Shown here in pieces: positions 48,010 through 58,893 of a stretch of DNA of 64,000 nt (positions are counted from its first letter, which is position 1; the number at the start of each line of letters is the position of its first letter). Location of the stretch: the NCBI RefSeq assembly GCF_958450345.1, contig NC_088783.1, forward strand, positions 21,145,701 through 21,209,700, read 5' to 3'. A program made the position numbers and the translations under genes. The notes beneath the pieces are model-generated. The model did not search any database. It was not told the DNA's origin and was given only the letters and a program-made list of their open reading frames with translations. This DNA comes from Calliphora vicina. Lineage: Eukaryota > Arthropoda > Insecta > Diptera > Calliphoridae.

Positions 48010-48335
48010 AAACCTCTCCATAGAATTTAATTGACCTACCTAAACGGTGTTAATAATCATTCCAAGGAAGTTCATATGTTCTAGAAAGTTGTTTATTGAG
48101 ATCTTAGGTACATTTTTGTAGTTGATTGTTTCTTTGAATTTTTAACGGTTTGCTACCTATGGATCTGATTTTTGCGATTTTGAAAAATTTTTGGGCTACA
48201 ACTTTGTCTCAGAGAGTAAATCAAAATTCCGAACTATTTGCAAGATATGAGCTTGAGAAAAAAATCACTTTTTTGCAAAAATTACACCTTGGCCCCAATC
48301 TTTTGGGGCTTATAATAAAATACATGACTTTGGGC
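48010..48335 (-). repeat. Dispersed repeat shared with 5 kb and 23 kb
   Basis: The part from GACCTACCTAAACGGTG to TTTGCTACCTATGGATC is the inverted counterpart of 23,166-23,300. The part GAGAGTAAATCAAAATTCCG then CACTTTTTTGCAAAAATTAC matches 5,003-5,085. Confidence 0.65.
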
Positions 48336-49402
48336 AAAATTCTCTTTAAACAACATAACATACTAAAACTATATAACGTCTCCATCAGTAACTGATGGGT
48401 TAAAATTAATCATCAAGGAACTAATATCGACATCAATGGCAGACCTCACATACCTACAAGCAACAACATGAAGACCATGTTACCTATTTAACAAAAACAA
48501 GTACATAGCCATTAACATACAAATACCTATAAATACATGAATAAATACATACATATTTAAATATAACGTCAGCTGAAATGCAAAAATTCTGTTAATTACG
48601 AGAACATACTACATACATATGTCTGAAACAACACCTGTAGCCTAAATATTCTAACTAAAAATAAAGTATTATTCATTTAATATTACGTACATTTTCGTAT
48701 TTCCTATTTTCTGGCAAACTTTAAACAAAACTGATTTCACCCTCAAATATTTCATTGTACGACATGTCAATCGTTTAATAATAAATAGAACAACAACATT
48801 TTCAATTGCAATTTGATGATGCATAAATATAAAGCAACTGCTGCAGCAACAACAACAACTACAACAAGTATAAACATCAACATCAACAACACTTTTAAAT
48901 TAAGAGAACACAAATAAATAATGATAATTAGAAGAAAAAAAAATACGAAAATACTAATTATTATCATTAATAATGATAAACAGAAAACGTAAGAAAATAA
49001 CAACAGCTACAACTACAACAACAACAAGTACAATTTTGACGTACCGTTTTTACTACAACAATTTTTATACAAACAACAACAGTTGGCATTCAAATAAAAA
49101 TAATAAACAGATGGTTGGTTGTAAGAGAAAGATTGTGAATTTTATAATGAAGCGAGCGCAGGGTGGTGAGGGTGGCTGTGTTTATTTGTTTATATGGGGG
49201 ATCGAGCAATTGCATGATCAATCGCTTGTTTTTATTGTGTTCGTAGTAGGTTCAAGTCTGGGTGTTTGTTTGTATATTTGTACAATGTTCTTAAAAGAAA
49301 GGGAAATCAATGTTTTGTTTACACTATTTCCTATAGAAATTCAAAAGATTTAAAAAGAATAATATTTATTTACATATCATTTGAAACATATGAAAAATAC
49401 TT
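48336..49402. other. Non-coding stretch
   Basis: CAA/CTA microsatellite runs lie at 48,845-48,875 and 49,008-49,030. A less AT-rich patch at about 49,130-49,260 yields a 126-codon frame of low complexity that I do not call a gene. Confidence 0.45.
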
Positions 49403-50757
49403 TTAACTCTTTCCGGTTTAGTGGTCACTTTTCTAACCACCTGTTCTAGAGTCTTTAAAAATATTTCAGTGACATCTATTGGCATTTGGCTAAACAATTA
49501 AATTTTTTTAAGTCATCGTTTACATTTTTTTGTAAACCTTTGCCATTAGATTGCTCTTGTTAGATTAATATATTAATTTGAAAATATTGTAAACCCCAGT
49601 TTTACTAGGAGTTTTTCCTGTATTCAATAAAAAAGGACAGAGTGATTATTGTTCATCAAATTCAGTGTTTGTTTGGTTGGCTACAAAATTAATATTTTAT
49701 ACTATATTCTTTGATAAATAACGTAACTATTTAGATTACTAACCACTGCACAGTGGGGCAGAATCAAAATTTTTTGTAAATAAGCCTGGCATTTCTAGAC
49801 GGCTGTTTCGATCGGGATAAAATTTGAGACCGGCATAGCCAAGGAGTATTCCAGTTTAAGTTATTCAAATAGGCCATACAAATGATCCAGGGGCGGCGGT
49901 ATGAGGGTTCAAAATGGGGTACCTTTGACATGTAAAATATTAAAACATGTGCAATTTTTTTGATTCCTATCCGATTTCAAAAGCGAGTGTTTTTTCTGTT
50001 AGTTAGACTAACTAAATTACAGATAACATACAAAAGATTTTAAAGCAATATCAATTATGGATCCAACAATAAACAATCTTCAATTTAAATATTCAAAAAA
50101 TAGTTGATTTTTGCTGTTTTTTAGACGAAAAGGTGACTAAACTCTTTTGTTATTAAAAATAAAGTTTCTTTAAGAACATATAAAAATTTTATATTTTTCT
50201 GTAAGGCATCTTTACGGAGAATATTTTGGTATAAAAAACAAGTAATAATTTTAGAGTATGTCGTCCCTACGCTCTTCGGAATGTGACCTATTTTTAATCA
50301 AAATTTCAAATTTGGGCCACATGTTCTAAAATCCCAAAGCTGGGATCAAAAAACGGGAAGCAGTTTTGGAAACCTTGATATGTTCCCTATTAAACCCCAG
50401 AAGGAAATGTGGACCCCATGTGCGAAATTGTAAAAATACCATTTTTGCTCCATTTTTTGGGAATTGCGCGATTCCCTTTGACCTTTTGACAAGTTTTTTT
50501 ACACTTTATTATTTAGAACGAGAATTTTAAAAAACGTTGAAAATTTCATTCAGTTTTGTTAATAAATAAAGATTTTATTACATATTACATGTTTATTGCG
50601 ATTCTGAAACTAAAATTTGTAAAAAAATTTGAATAGGATTGCCATTATGAGGAGCAATTTGATCCACATTTTTTCCGAGCTATATTTTGTAATTTAGATA
50701 AGTTAATTTTTGGTCTTACAAAAAAAAATTGAAGTCAATATCTCAATTAGATTCAAA

Positions 50758-50953
50758 AATATGCCACTTTAAAACTCCGTCCTTTAAAAATATTGCACTT
50801 TTTCATACTAAAAAATTTGTATAAATTTCCTTAATATTTTACTCAACACATGTCATTGGTTCTGACTCTGTCACATTAAGAAAATTTATAAAAAAAAATG
50901 TTGGTATGAAAAACAGCAATTTTTTGAAGGATGGAGTTTAAAAGTGGCATATT
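50758..50953. repeat. 196-bp hairpin inside the piggyBac-like element
   Basis: AATATGCCACTTTAAAACTC and its counterpart GAGTTTAAAAGTGGCATATT bound two arms of about 76 bp with roughly 80 percent complementarity and a loop of about 40 bp. It resembles an independent foldback MITE. Confidence 0.65.
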
Positions 50954-50969
50954 ATGTTATTTTGTAAGG

Positions 50970-51128
50970 ATGCCGCGTGTACTTAATGAACAATTAATTG
51001 AAGATATTTTGTTCCAAGGTACAAATTCGGATTCAAATGCGTCTCCAGTCTTTAACCCGACGAAGAAGAGAACTATTAGGAGCAAGCCAATCTGGGGCTC
51101 TAGTTTAAATATGATAAAATTTGGCTAG
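50970..51128 (+). pseudogene. Possible transposase N-terminal remnant
   Basis: The frame from the methionine at 50,970 reads MPRVLNEQLIEDILF and then an S/N/D-rich stretch, followed by a basic segment and a stop at 51,128. A leucine/glutamate start followed by acidic, polar residues resembles the unstructured N terminus of many piggyBac transposases, which weakly supports the assignment of the host element. No catalytic domain follows. The 13 codons upstream in the same frame derive from the hairpin arm and are probably not original. Confidence 0.3.
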
Positions 51129-51464
51129 AACATCTGTTAGTTACCTAACAAAATTGTGAACAAATTGTCGATTGGAAGAACCAGGTTGATTACACAGATG
51201 GTGGGGGTTTACTAAAGAATATAAAATGTTTGGAGAATATCTCGCATGTTTTTTACAGAAAATTTAGTCAAAATGAAAAGTTTTCAAACAAATTTATACG
51301 CTACGAAAATTTTTATAAGGTGGTTAATAAACTAACCACCTTATTTCATAAAAACTTTTAGGTGTATTTTTATTTTTTTTATTTTTCATAATATATGAAC
51401 CCTAATTAAAGTAAAAATGCAATTGTTTTGATTATAAACATAAAACTGTGGCTGAAAGAGTTAA

Positions 51465-52349
51465 AATACATTTCGAGGCACCTTTTAAAAATCTATAAAG
51501 AAATGGTGTTAAATTTGTTTTTTTTTATTTATTTTTCATAGTAAATAGTTTTTTTTTATCAAACTTGTACTAAAAAAAAACAACAACAGAAAAAACATTT
51601 TTTTATGTTCTGAAAAAAAAAATGTTAATTCTTTTCATCAAATTTCAATTGTTTTCTCAAACAAGTGATTAGTTTGTGTTTACATAGAAGACAACAACAA
51701 CATTGCTTGCTATTGCTCTACACTACATCATTTAATTGAAATGTTTATATAGTTTTTTTGTTTAAAAAAATAAAAAAAAATTTGCCCTGGTTGTATGAGG
51801 CAACTAACTAATAAAGTCGATAAAATCGTGTTGTACATGCTGTAGTTTTTGTCGAACAAAAACAAAAGTTGTGTGAAAAATATCGGAACACGAGCAAAAA
51901 AAATAAAGAAAAACTACAATTGATTTATTTTAAGTTTATTTTATACAACTTTATAGAGAATGGTGTGAAAAATTTGAAAAATTTCAATAATAGTGATGAT
52001 GCTGATGTTGATTAACATGATTTAGAAAGTATTTAGCCATGTACCATATTTTGTGCTATTTTATTATAATTTGCAATTTTTTAGAAACTATTCAAGGTTA
52101 AAAAATACTTGGAATTTTCTGTTTCAAAAATAAGCCATCAAATAGTTCACTGAACTAATTGTGCTCCAAAAAAATAAAAATATTTTTATGATTTTTAACA
52201 AAAAATTAAAAAGTCATTACTAAATAATTTAAAACTACAAATTTCAAATTTAATCAACATAACAACTGCTTGTTAAGAAAAAAAATTTCAGTGAAATCAA
52301 AGTGTTTTCAAAATGTTTTAAATCTTAAATACTCTATCAATATTTTAAA
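51465..52349. other. AT-rich stretch upstream of the coding exon
   Basis: A likely intron or 5' flank of the + strand gene. No coding exon or clear core promoter is recognised. Confidence 0.4.
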
Positions 52350-52363
52350 CAATTTCTTTACAG
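52350..52363 (+). other. Candidate splice acceptor
   Basis: A pyrimidine-rich AATTTCTTTACAG ending at 52,363 fits a 3' splice site. It would make 52,364 the start of the exon holding the coding start at 52,487. Confidence 0.4.
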
Positions 52364-52472
52364 AATTCCTTAAAAATCTAATCAAATCAAAACTCGCAAT
52401 TAATCAAAATATTTAAAAGTTTATTGAAAAAAAAGAAAACAATAATTACTAACTACAATTACTAAGCAGAAA

Positions 52473-52490
52473 ATGTTACAACGGCTATGA
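52473..52490 (+). promoter_or_regulatory. Five-codon upstream ORF overlapping the start
   Basis: ATGTTACAACGGCTATGA encodes M-L-Q-R-L. Its TGA (52,488-52,490) overlaps the main ATG (52,487-52,489) as ATGA. Such an arrangement could lower or couple initiation at the main start. It applies only if this region is in the mature 5' leader. Confidence 0.4.
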
Positions 52491-53602
52491 TTGCAACGCT
52501 TTTCATAATCTTTGCATTTATACGGGCGTTTCCCTGGAGCAGAAGGCGGGCTTACAGCGATCAGCAACAGCAGCCTACAGAAATTGCCGCCGATGGCTCC
52601 AACATCCCACCGTCCCACTCTCAAACCAACCATGAATTACAGAATACAGTGCCAATACTACAATATGAAACATCCAACATAATAAACACCACCAACTCCC
52701 CTCCCATCACTGCAACCACCTCCAGCACAACTACCACTTCTACCTCTCCCCAAGGCTCTAATGATAATGTGCCCCGTAAAGCCTCCACATCACGTAGAAA
52801 ATCATCCAAATCTATTAAATCACATGAAGTAACATTTAGCGGTAGTGTGGGTGGCGGTGACAGTGACTCGGAACGTACACCCACCTCATCGAGAACAAAT
52901 AGATTAGTTAGACAACCTAGATCTTTTACTGGTACAGGTACCAGTCCGTCCAGAGCCACCTCACCCGAAAGTAATAGTTCATCGAATTATTATCGTTCTG
53001 TGTTAAGTTCCCGCAGTCAACTAACACGTGCTTCATCCGACTACGAAACGGCGGCTAGCGATTTCTATACCGCCCGATCCAAGTCATCGGCTGAACGTGA
53101 GCTGCACGAAACCAATGGCATTCAACGTAGCTCATCGAATGGCTATCTCAAACGTGAGGACACCTTAATGAACTCTGATGACGAGGAGGTCGAACACGAT
53201 CGTTTGAGAGGTGCTGATGCTGACAACGAAGCCGATGCTGATGATTCTTATGATCGTGATACCGAGGAGTTCTATAGCAATATACAGGATGCCACCGGTA
53301 CTTCGGGCACACGTAGCAAGCGTTCTTCCTTGTTTTCGCGTTCGGATTCTTCGGCCACCACTACTTCGTCGAGTGGTGGTACTTTTACGGGCGGTAAACG
53401 TCGTTCGACTGCCTCCATAATATCAACTTCTATGTGTTCAGATATTATACCCATCGATCGTAGACGTAGTTCAACGGCCACGGAATATAGTGTACGTTCG
53501 GTGTCGAGTCAACCGCGTAGATTTAGTGGCCGTTTACGTCGTCATATATCGCGTATGACTATCGCGGGAGCTAGAAGGCGCACAACGGGCAGGTATATAT
53601 GA
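52487..53602 (+). CDS. Serine-rich anchored protein, probable exon
   Basis: The frame encodes 371 residues. Residues 1-17 are hydrophobic and followed by SRRR, fitting a signal anchor. The rest looks disordered and is rich in Ser, Thr and Arg, with acidic stretches at 230-260 and a basic end at 343-369. DFYTARS (192-198) and EFYSNIQ (261-267), each near acidic residues, resemble FFAT motifs of the phospho-regulated kind that bind VAP proteins of the endoplasmic reticulum. Codon use and G+C differ clearly from the surroundings, so it is real coding DNA. The stop follows a good donor, GGGCAG|GTATAT, at 53,592/53,593, so the protein probably continues in a later exon that I did not find. The nearest start upstream is a 5-codon ORF. 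I do not recognise the family. Anchor plus FFAT recalls contact-site tethers such as mitoguardin or RMDN3 in layout only. Confidence 0.75.
   Translation: MIATLFIIFAFIRAFPWSRRRAYSDQQQQPTEIAADGSNIPPSHSQTNHELQNTVPILQYETSNIINTTNSPPITATTSSTTTTSTSPQGSNDNVPRKASTSRRKSSKSIKSHEVTFSGSVGGGDSDSERTPTSSRTNRLVRQPRSFTGTGTSPSRATSPESNSSSNYYRSVLSSRSQLTRASSDYETAASDFYTARSKSSAERELHETNGIQRSSSNGYLKREDTLMNSDDEEVEHDRLRGADADNEADADDSYDRDTEEFYSNIQDATGTSGTRSKRSSLFSRSDSSATTTSSSGGTFTGGKRRSTASIISTSMCSDIIPIDRRRSSTATEYSVRSVSSQPRRFSGRLRRHISRMTIAGARRRTTGRYI
53590..53598 (+). other. Candidate splice donor
   Basis: CAG|GTATAT cuts after 53,592, two codons before the in-frame stop and at the end of the coding-like composition. If used, everything after it, including the minisatellite, is intronic. 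Confidence 0.5.
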
Positions 53603-53699
53603 GTATTTCTTTATGACGACTTCTACTAACAATATTTTCAAGAAAATCGTAAGCAAAATTTTCATAACAGCGACCACAAATAGCAGTTAATTTTGAGTT

Positions 53700-54345
53700 T
53701 TTGAATTGGTACTTTTTATAGAAGGCACTTTTTTGAAAAGGTTACTTTTTTATAAGATACTTCTTTAAAAAGGTACTTTTTTAAAATAAGGTACTTTTTT
53801 TAAAAAAGGTACTTTTTTTAAAAAGGTACTTTTTTTAAAAAGGTACTTTTTTTAAAAAGGTACTTTTTTTAAAAAGGTACTTTTTTTAAAAAGGTATTTT
53901 TAAATAGACAATTTTTTAATTAAGTACTTTTTTAAAGACGTACTTTTTTTAAAAGTTACTTTTTTTAAAATGTACTTTTTTAACAGGTATTTTTTTAAAA
54001 GGGACTATTTTTAAAAGATACTTTTATTAAAAAATACTTTTTTTTAAAAGGTACTTTTTTAAAATGTACTTTTTTAAAATGTACTTTTACTAAAAAGGTA
54101 CTTTTTTAAAAAGGTACTTTTTAAAAGACAATTTTTTAATTAAGTACTTTTTTAAAGAGGTACTTTTTTTAAAATGTACTTTTTTAACAGGTATTTTTTT
54201 AAAAGGTACTATATTTAAAAGATACTTTTTTTTAAAAGCTACTTTTTTAAAATGATTAAATTAAAAGATATTTTTTAAAAAGGTACTATTTTAAAGAGGT
54301 ACTTTTTTGGAAAACGTACTTTTTTAAAAAAGGCAATTTTTTATC
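53700..54345. repeat. 17-bp minisatellite between the convergent genes
   Basis: Tandem copies of GGTACTTTTTTTAAAAA, most regular at 53,788-53,895, then more diverged. A longer-range repeat is visible: ACAATTTTTTAATTAAGTAC at 53,908 recurs at 54,128, a spacing of 220 bp, with matching variants after each. Each unit is nearly self-complementary around GTAC. Confidence 0.95.
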
Positions 54346-54514
54346 AAAATACTCTCCCATTTAAAAAATGCAGTCCCCAAAAAGGAATTCTAATAAAAAC
54401 CTGATTTTAAACGAAAAATTTCGAAAAAAAAATTTTTTTAACCTTTCTTATTTCGATATTTGATTTCTTAAAAGAAATTTCGGGAAAATGGTATTTAGTT
54501 TTAAAAGTTTATCT

Positions 54515-54534
54515 TTTATTTATAAAAGTTTATT
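54515..54534 (-). terminator. Poly(A) signals of the katanin-like gene
   Basis: Two AATAAA hexamers on the minus strand (54,534-54,529 and 54,520-54,515) lie 54-73 bp beyond the stop codon, a fitting place for 3' end formation. Confidence 0.6.
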
Positions 54535-54587
54535 TCAATTAACAAACTTTTAGTTAAAATTAATATATAAAATTTACATTTTCTTCC

Positions 54588-56006
54588 TTATGAACCATGA
54601 TCCTTTTGCCACTTTAAGTGTCTCTGCATTAAGTTCAAACCCAAAGGCTTCACTTGTTTGAAGGCATTTTCCACTGGTATTTCTTCCGAGGCGACCTCAC
54701 CCTTCAACTTAACCTTGGCTATTTTCCTTACCGTTTGCATGGCAATTTCCTTACAGGCCAAACGTATTTCATCACCCGTAAAGCCTTCCGATAGATTAAC
54801 CAGTGAAGACATTTGCTGCTCATTTAGTTTAACATTCAAAGGCAATAGTTTACCAATTAATACCGCACGTTCCACTGCATTGGGCAGTTGAACCAAAAGT
54901 TTTTTCTCAAATCTCCTCAAAAAAGCTTCATCAATTTCCCAGGGTAAATTAGTGCTGGCCAAGATAAACAAACCCATTGTGGATTGTTCCAAACCATCCA
55001 TTAGCTGTAACAATTCGTTTTTAAAACGTTTAGAGGACTCATGGTCGGCACTGCGATCACGTTTCGAGGTCAAACCCTCAATTTCATCAAAGAATATTAT
55101 GGAAGGCGAATGTTTTAAGGCCACATGGAACAGCACCTTAAGCAGTTTCTCAGATTCGCCACGCCATTTGGATACCACTATGCTGGAGGTTATATTGAAA
55201 AAGGTTACCTTTTGTTTGGTTTCCGCATACAAAACTTTGGCCAAAAGAGTTTTGCCACTGCCTGGTGGGCCATGCAGCAAAACAGAACGCCAGGGTTTTA
55301 AACCACTATTGAAGAGTTGAGGATAATTGAGAGGCATTAGCACAGCTTCCTTAATAGTTTCCATTGCCTTATTGTTGCCACAAATATCCGACCACTTCAA
55401 TTTCAAATCATCATTTATTATGGTGGATTTTACAAGTTCAGCTAGATTTTGCCATTCTTGGCAACTCAACAATAAATCACTGTTTGATGAAGCACAGCCA
55501 TGTTGTATTTCCTGTAAGCGGGTCAAAGACTGTGTATCCGTTTCAGTAAGATTTTCTTTTTCCTTAGCGAGTAATTGTTGTTGTTCGGGTCTCAATTGTG
55601 TGGCCATTTTCTTAACCGTTACTTGCAGGTCATTAACATCAAATGTGGCCGCCTTAACATTTTGTGACGTCTCCACATCCGCTGCTGGTGTCTGCTGTGT
55701 TTGTGTTTGTTGTTTGGATTTTTTTCTTTTGGCTGCCAGTTCCAGCTTGAGGGGCTGTTGTTGCTGCTGTTTTTTCAATACTCTTGGATATTTGCCAAAT
55801 TTCAGTTGATAGTAGCTGGCATATTCCAAATAAATGCCATCCAAGTCTATGTTGTCGCACAACTCATATTCATCGCTCAATTTGGCCTCGTTTTTTAAGG
55901 CGCTCGCCGTGCCATAGAAACCATTATCATTTAAATAACGTTGCATCAGATATAATAAATTCTTACGTCTCGCATGGATATTGCGTATTTCTTCATCTTT
56001 GGACAT
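54588..56006 (-). CDS. KATNAL2: Katanin p60 ATPase-containing subunit A-like 2
   Basis: A complete 472-residue protein in one exon. Residues about 13-45 form a LisH dimerisation motif, followed by CDNIDLDGIYLEY and KFGKYPRVLKK, a signature of the KATNAL2 branch. A Q/K-rich linker (79-105) leads to the AAA+ domain: Walker A GPPGSGKT (246-253), pore loop KWRGESEK (280-287), Walker B IIFFDE (303-308), sensor-1 STN (351-353) and arginine-finger region FLRRFEKK (362-369). The C terminus (LNLMQRHLKWQ) also matches KATNAL2. All residues needed for ATP hydrolysis are present. The family acts on microtubules and, in animals, is linked to spermatogenesis and cilia; fly function is an inference. The human protein is about 538 residues, and the difference lies in the linker. 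The start ATG at 56,006 gives the full LisH. The gene converges with the + strand exon; if that exon is spliced onward, this gene may be nested in its intron. Confidence 0.94.
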   Translation of the reverse strand: MSKDEEIRNIHARRKNLLYLMQRYLNDNGFYGTASALKNEAKLSDEYELCDNIDLDGIYLEYASYYQLKFGKYPRVLKKQQQQQPLKLELAAKRKKSKQQTQTQQTPAADVETSQNVKAATFDVNDLQVTVKKMATQLRPEQQQLLAKEKENLTETDTQSLTRLQEIQHGCASSNSDLLLSCQEWQNLAELVKSTIINDDLKLKWSDICGNNKAMETIKEAVLMPLNYPQLFNSGLKPWRSVLLHGPPGSGKTLLAKVLYAETKQKVTFFNITSSIVVSKWRGESEKLLKVLFHVALKHSPSIIFFDEIEGLTSKRDRSADHESSKRFKNELLQLMDGLEQSTMGLFILASTNLPWEIDEAFLRRFEKKLLVQLPNAVERAVLIGKLLPLNVKLNEQQMSSLVNLSEGFTGDEIRLACKEIAMQTVRKIAKVKLKGEVASEEIPVENAFKQVKPLGLNLMQRHLKWQKDHGS

Positions 56007-56508
56007 TGTTGGAAGTTTTTTATTTTTATTTTTACTTTTTTATTTTTGAACAAGGAATAAGAAAAACTGAAATATTTTTGTTTGTTTTCTTTGATACAAA
56101 ATAAATTTTTCTATTTCCTTTTGATTTTTTTTATTTCTTTTGTGTTGTTTTGAGGGAGCCGTACGAAAAATTAGTGTTTCAACTAACTAAAAATGTAAAA
56201 ATTGTTTTCTTGTCTGTTTTTTTTTGGTTTGAGTCAGTCAGTCAGAGCGAATAATGTTTTGTTATTTGTTGGTTTCTTTGGCAACTTTCATATTTTATTA
56301 TGTGCTTACATTAAAGCCTCTATGAACGGGTGAAATTTTTGTTTGCATTCGTATTTTAACCGATTAAATACAAAATATTATTCGAGTAATCGAATTTGCC
56401 TGTAAACATGCCAAAAAAGTTCATAAAAATTGTCAAATAAGAAACATAAATCACAATCAATAGCAGATCAGATTACACAGGGCAACAAAATCGAAAACAT
56501 TTTCGAAT
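56007..56508. other. 5' flank of the katanin-like gene
   Basis: This is the presumed promoter region on the minus strand. No TATA box in a convincing position is seen. ATTTTAACCGATTAAATAC near 56,353 resembles the subterminal repeats of the hAT-like element at 25,856 but is too short to call. Confidence 0.4.
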
Positions 56509-57348
56509 CTTTTTAAACCACTACACAATTTTGATGTATCGTGGTTCCAGTAGTACAAATATGATCCAAATTTTAAATTCATGGAGAGGTTTTTTTTAAA
56601 AAAATTTTAAGTAAAATTGTGTTTTTTTAGACGTTTCTCCATATAATTAATGATTACTCAAAAACCGTTAGTTCCATATTATTAAAATATACCTAAAAAT
56701 GTTGAGATTTACACATCCTTTAATCCGTTTATATATTGCGTTTTAATCGGTTCAGTAGTTTCGGTGTTATAATAACAAATTTAAGCAAAAAATATATTTT
56801 TTACGTGAAAATAGCAAATTTTTTTATTTTAAAAAAATCATGAAAAATCGAAAACGAAAGAAATTGTTCAGATTTCTTGAGTAATCGCAAAGCCACAGGT
56901 AATGGGAACAAAATGAGATATTGATCGTATAAATTTATGAATTCTTTTCGAATTTATTCACAATTAAGTGAATTCGCTAATTTTCACACAATTTTAGTTT
57001 CTTGTTTGTTATACATAAAATTGAGTAGTTAATGTTCTGCTTTCGATGGATTGAATTTTGAAAGTAATTTTCCCATGCTATGTACAAATTTTCTCATATA
57101 TATTACGTTTCAAACGGCTCAGTAGTTCCGGAGTTATAATAACAAATTGAAGCAAAAAATATATTTTTTACGTGAAAATAGCAATTTTTTTGGTTTTAAA
57201 AAAATCATGAAAAATCGAAAACGGCAGAAATTGTTCAGATTTGTTACTTTATCGCAAAGCCACATGTAATAGGAACAAAATGAGATATCGATCATAAAAA
57301 TTGATGGATTCTTTTCGAATTTGTTCACAATTAAGTGAATTCACTCAT
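56509..57348 (+). repeat. Dispersed repeat with 367-bp internal dimer, copy 2
   Basis: It matches 47,171-48,008 nearly end to end in the same orientation. CAGTAGTT stands at 56,753 and 57,120, the same 367-bp spacing as in copy 1. Confidence 0.8.
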
Positions 57349-58893
57349 GTTTAGAAAATTGTATGTGCTTACAAACACTTTGTGTATTTTGAGTGTAAAT
57401 TTTACATGTGTTTTGTTTTTGTTACAATAACATAAATCTAATGTAGTGGTTAGTCAAGCCTTTTTTTGCTATTGACCTTAATTATTATAAGTTCCAATTT
57501 CTCTCTATGCCGACAACTGGTTTCTACTCTTTCTCTCAACTACTTAAGTCTAGGTAAAGTGTATGCTTTGAATATTTCTTACCGTTAAAGCAGACCTGGG
57601 TGCATGCCTGCTTTTTTATAAATAAAGCTGAGGGATGTGTTGTTATAGTAACTTGAAATTTATTACTGGTATTATATTGTATGGCAAGTATTTTTGTTTG
57701 ACAATTTTTTTTTTATTACCAGACTTCATTTGATATGAGTAAATAATATACCAACACAACAGCAAAAAAAAAGTACAATAATAAATGAAAAGAACATGTT
57801 TAAGTGTAGGCAGTTGGTGGGGTTTCTTTTATTTCTCTCAAGACTTAAAAGGATGACAAGGATCTTTGCAGTTTTTTCTTTTTTTTTTGTTTAAAAAATA
57901 TTTATATTTTTTATGTTAGTGCATTACAGGATTGCCAAATCATGTACAACTTTTGTGTTTTGAAAGTGTGGGTTTTTATTTCTTTTTATGTGTATCTGCC
58001 ACAATCTATATGTGTGTAAATATTTTTTGGCCTTAACAAAAATATTTTTTATGGACTATTTACTTTATGAGTTATTGACTAATGGCGAACATTTTTTAGT
58101 TGCTAAAAATCTAAAAATTATTTACAAAACTTTTTTTTGTCGGAAATTTAAATTACTTCCGTTTAGCATAGAAAAGGACACAACAAATTATCAAGGGGAA
58201 ATAATTCATAAAAAAAATACTGGGTACTGGTAAGGGGCCAGGAAAATTGTTTAATGGACATCATTTATAAAACAGAATTTTTGGATAAAAAATAAATAAA
58301 AGTTAAAAGTTAAAAGCTTTAAAAGTTTAAAAAAATGTAAGGGAAATTATTATATGTTATTATGCAAATATGAGATTAAATATAATTTATGAAAAAAATT
58401 ACAATAGAATTAGTAAATGGCTAAATGCTAGAGTTAAGAGATATTAAATAAATATGAAATCTACTTAAAATATACGTCATTGTCCTAAGCAGTTTTGTAT
58501 TAAAAATCCAGAAAATCAGTTAAGTAGAACAAATCTGTGGTCGTAGGGAAAAACTAGGTAACTCCACTTTTTTTAGAAAATTGAGATAACAGCAAAAATA
58601 TAAAATGCATTTAATTTATCAGATCGGTCAGATCGAAATTTAGATATTGTTTCTCATTTAAAAGTTATTTTCATTTTAAAACTAGCTAATTCCATGCAAT
58701 TTTTTAAAAAACAACGTAACTCCTAGTTTCTTAAAAACAGAAAAATTGGAAGTTTAAAACGACATTGTTTCGAAAACTAAGGGAGAGAGAGCGAAATACA
58801 ACAAATTCGGGTCACAAGCTATTTTGCTTATTTTTGATATGTATACAAGAATAAAAGAAATAAATATTTTTTAAAAAAACTGGGTAACTCCAT
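57349..58893. other. AT-rich non-coding stretch
   Basis: No gene is recognised. The phrase GGTAACTCCA occurs near 58,557 and again at 58,882, just before the gene fragment, so a direct repeat brackets that interval. Confidence 0.5.

Larger units (their letters stand above)
49407..51460. mobile_element. piggyBac-like element with insertions
   Basis: TTAA stands on both sides (49,403-49,406 and 51,461-51,464). The ends CTCTTTCCGG and GCTGAAAGAG are short inverted repeats. Subterminal GTGGTCACTTTTCTAACCAC and GGTGGTTAATAAACTAACCA palindromes mark both sides. The TTAA target and the short ends fit piggyBac. The interior at about 49,750 onward starts CACAGTGGGGCAGAATC and may be a separate nested insertion. 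A related tip is at 4,831-4,907. Confidence 0.5.

Noticed and set aside
48847..48872. CRISPR-like or regulatory meaning of CAA/CTA repeats
   Set aside because: Simple trinucleotide microsatellites are common in flies; there is no spacer structure.
48973..49353. 126-codon open frame
   Set aside because: It begins in an ACA/CAA microsatellite (poly-Thr) and has no recognisable domain; the slightly GC-richer centre is not enough to call a gene.
50931..50969. Upstream methionine as start of the transposase-like frame
   Set aside because: These codons fall in the arm of the 196-bp hairpin, which looks like a separate insertion.
52621..52959. Minus-strand and alternative frames across the serine-rich exon
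   Set aside because: They are shadows of the + strand coding exon; composition and codon positions favour the + frame.
55327..55809. 160-codon plus-strand frame over the katanin-like gene
   Set aside because: It is antisense to the well-supported AAA+ gene and Cys/Ser-rich, as expected of an antisense shadow.
56350..56395. Further copy of the hAT-like element from an ACCGATTAAAT word
   Set aside because: Too short, with no TAGGGTATTC end or target duplication.
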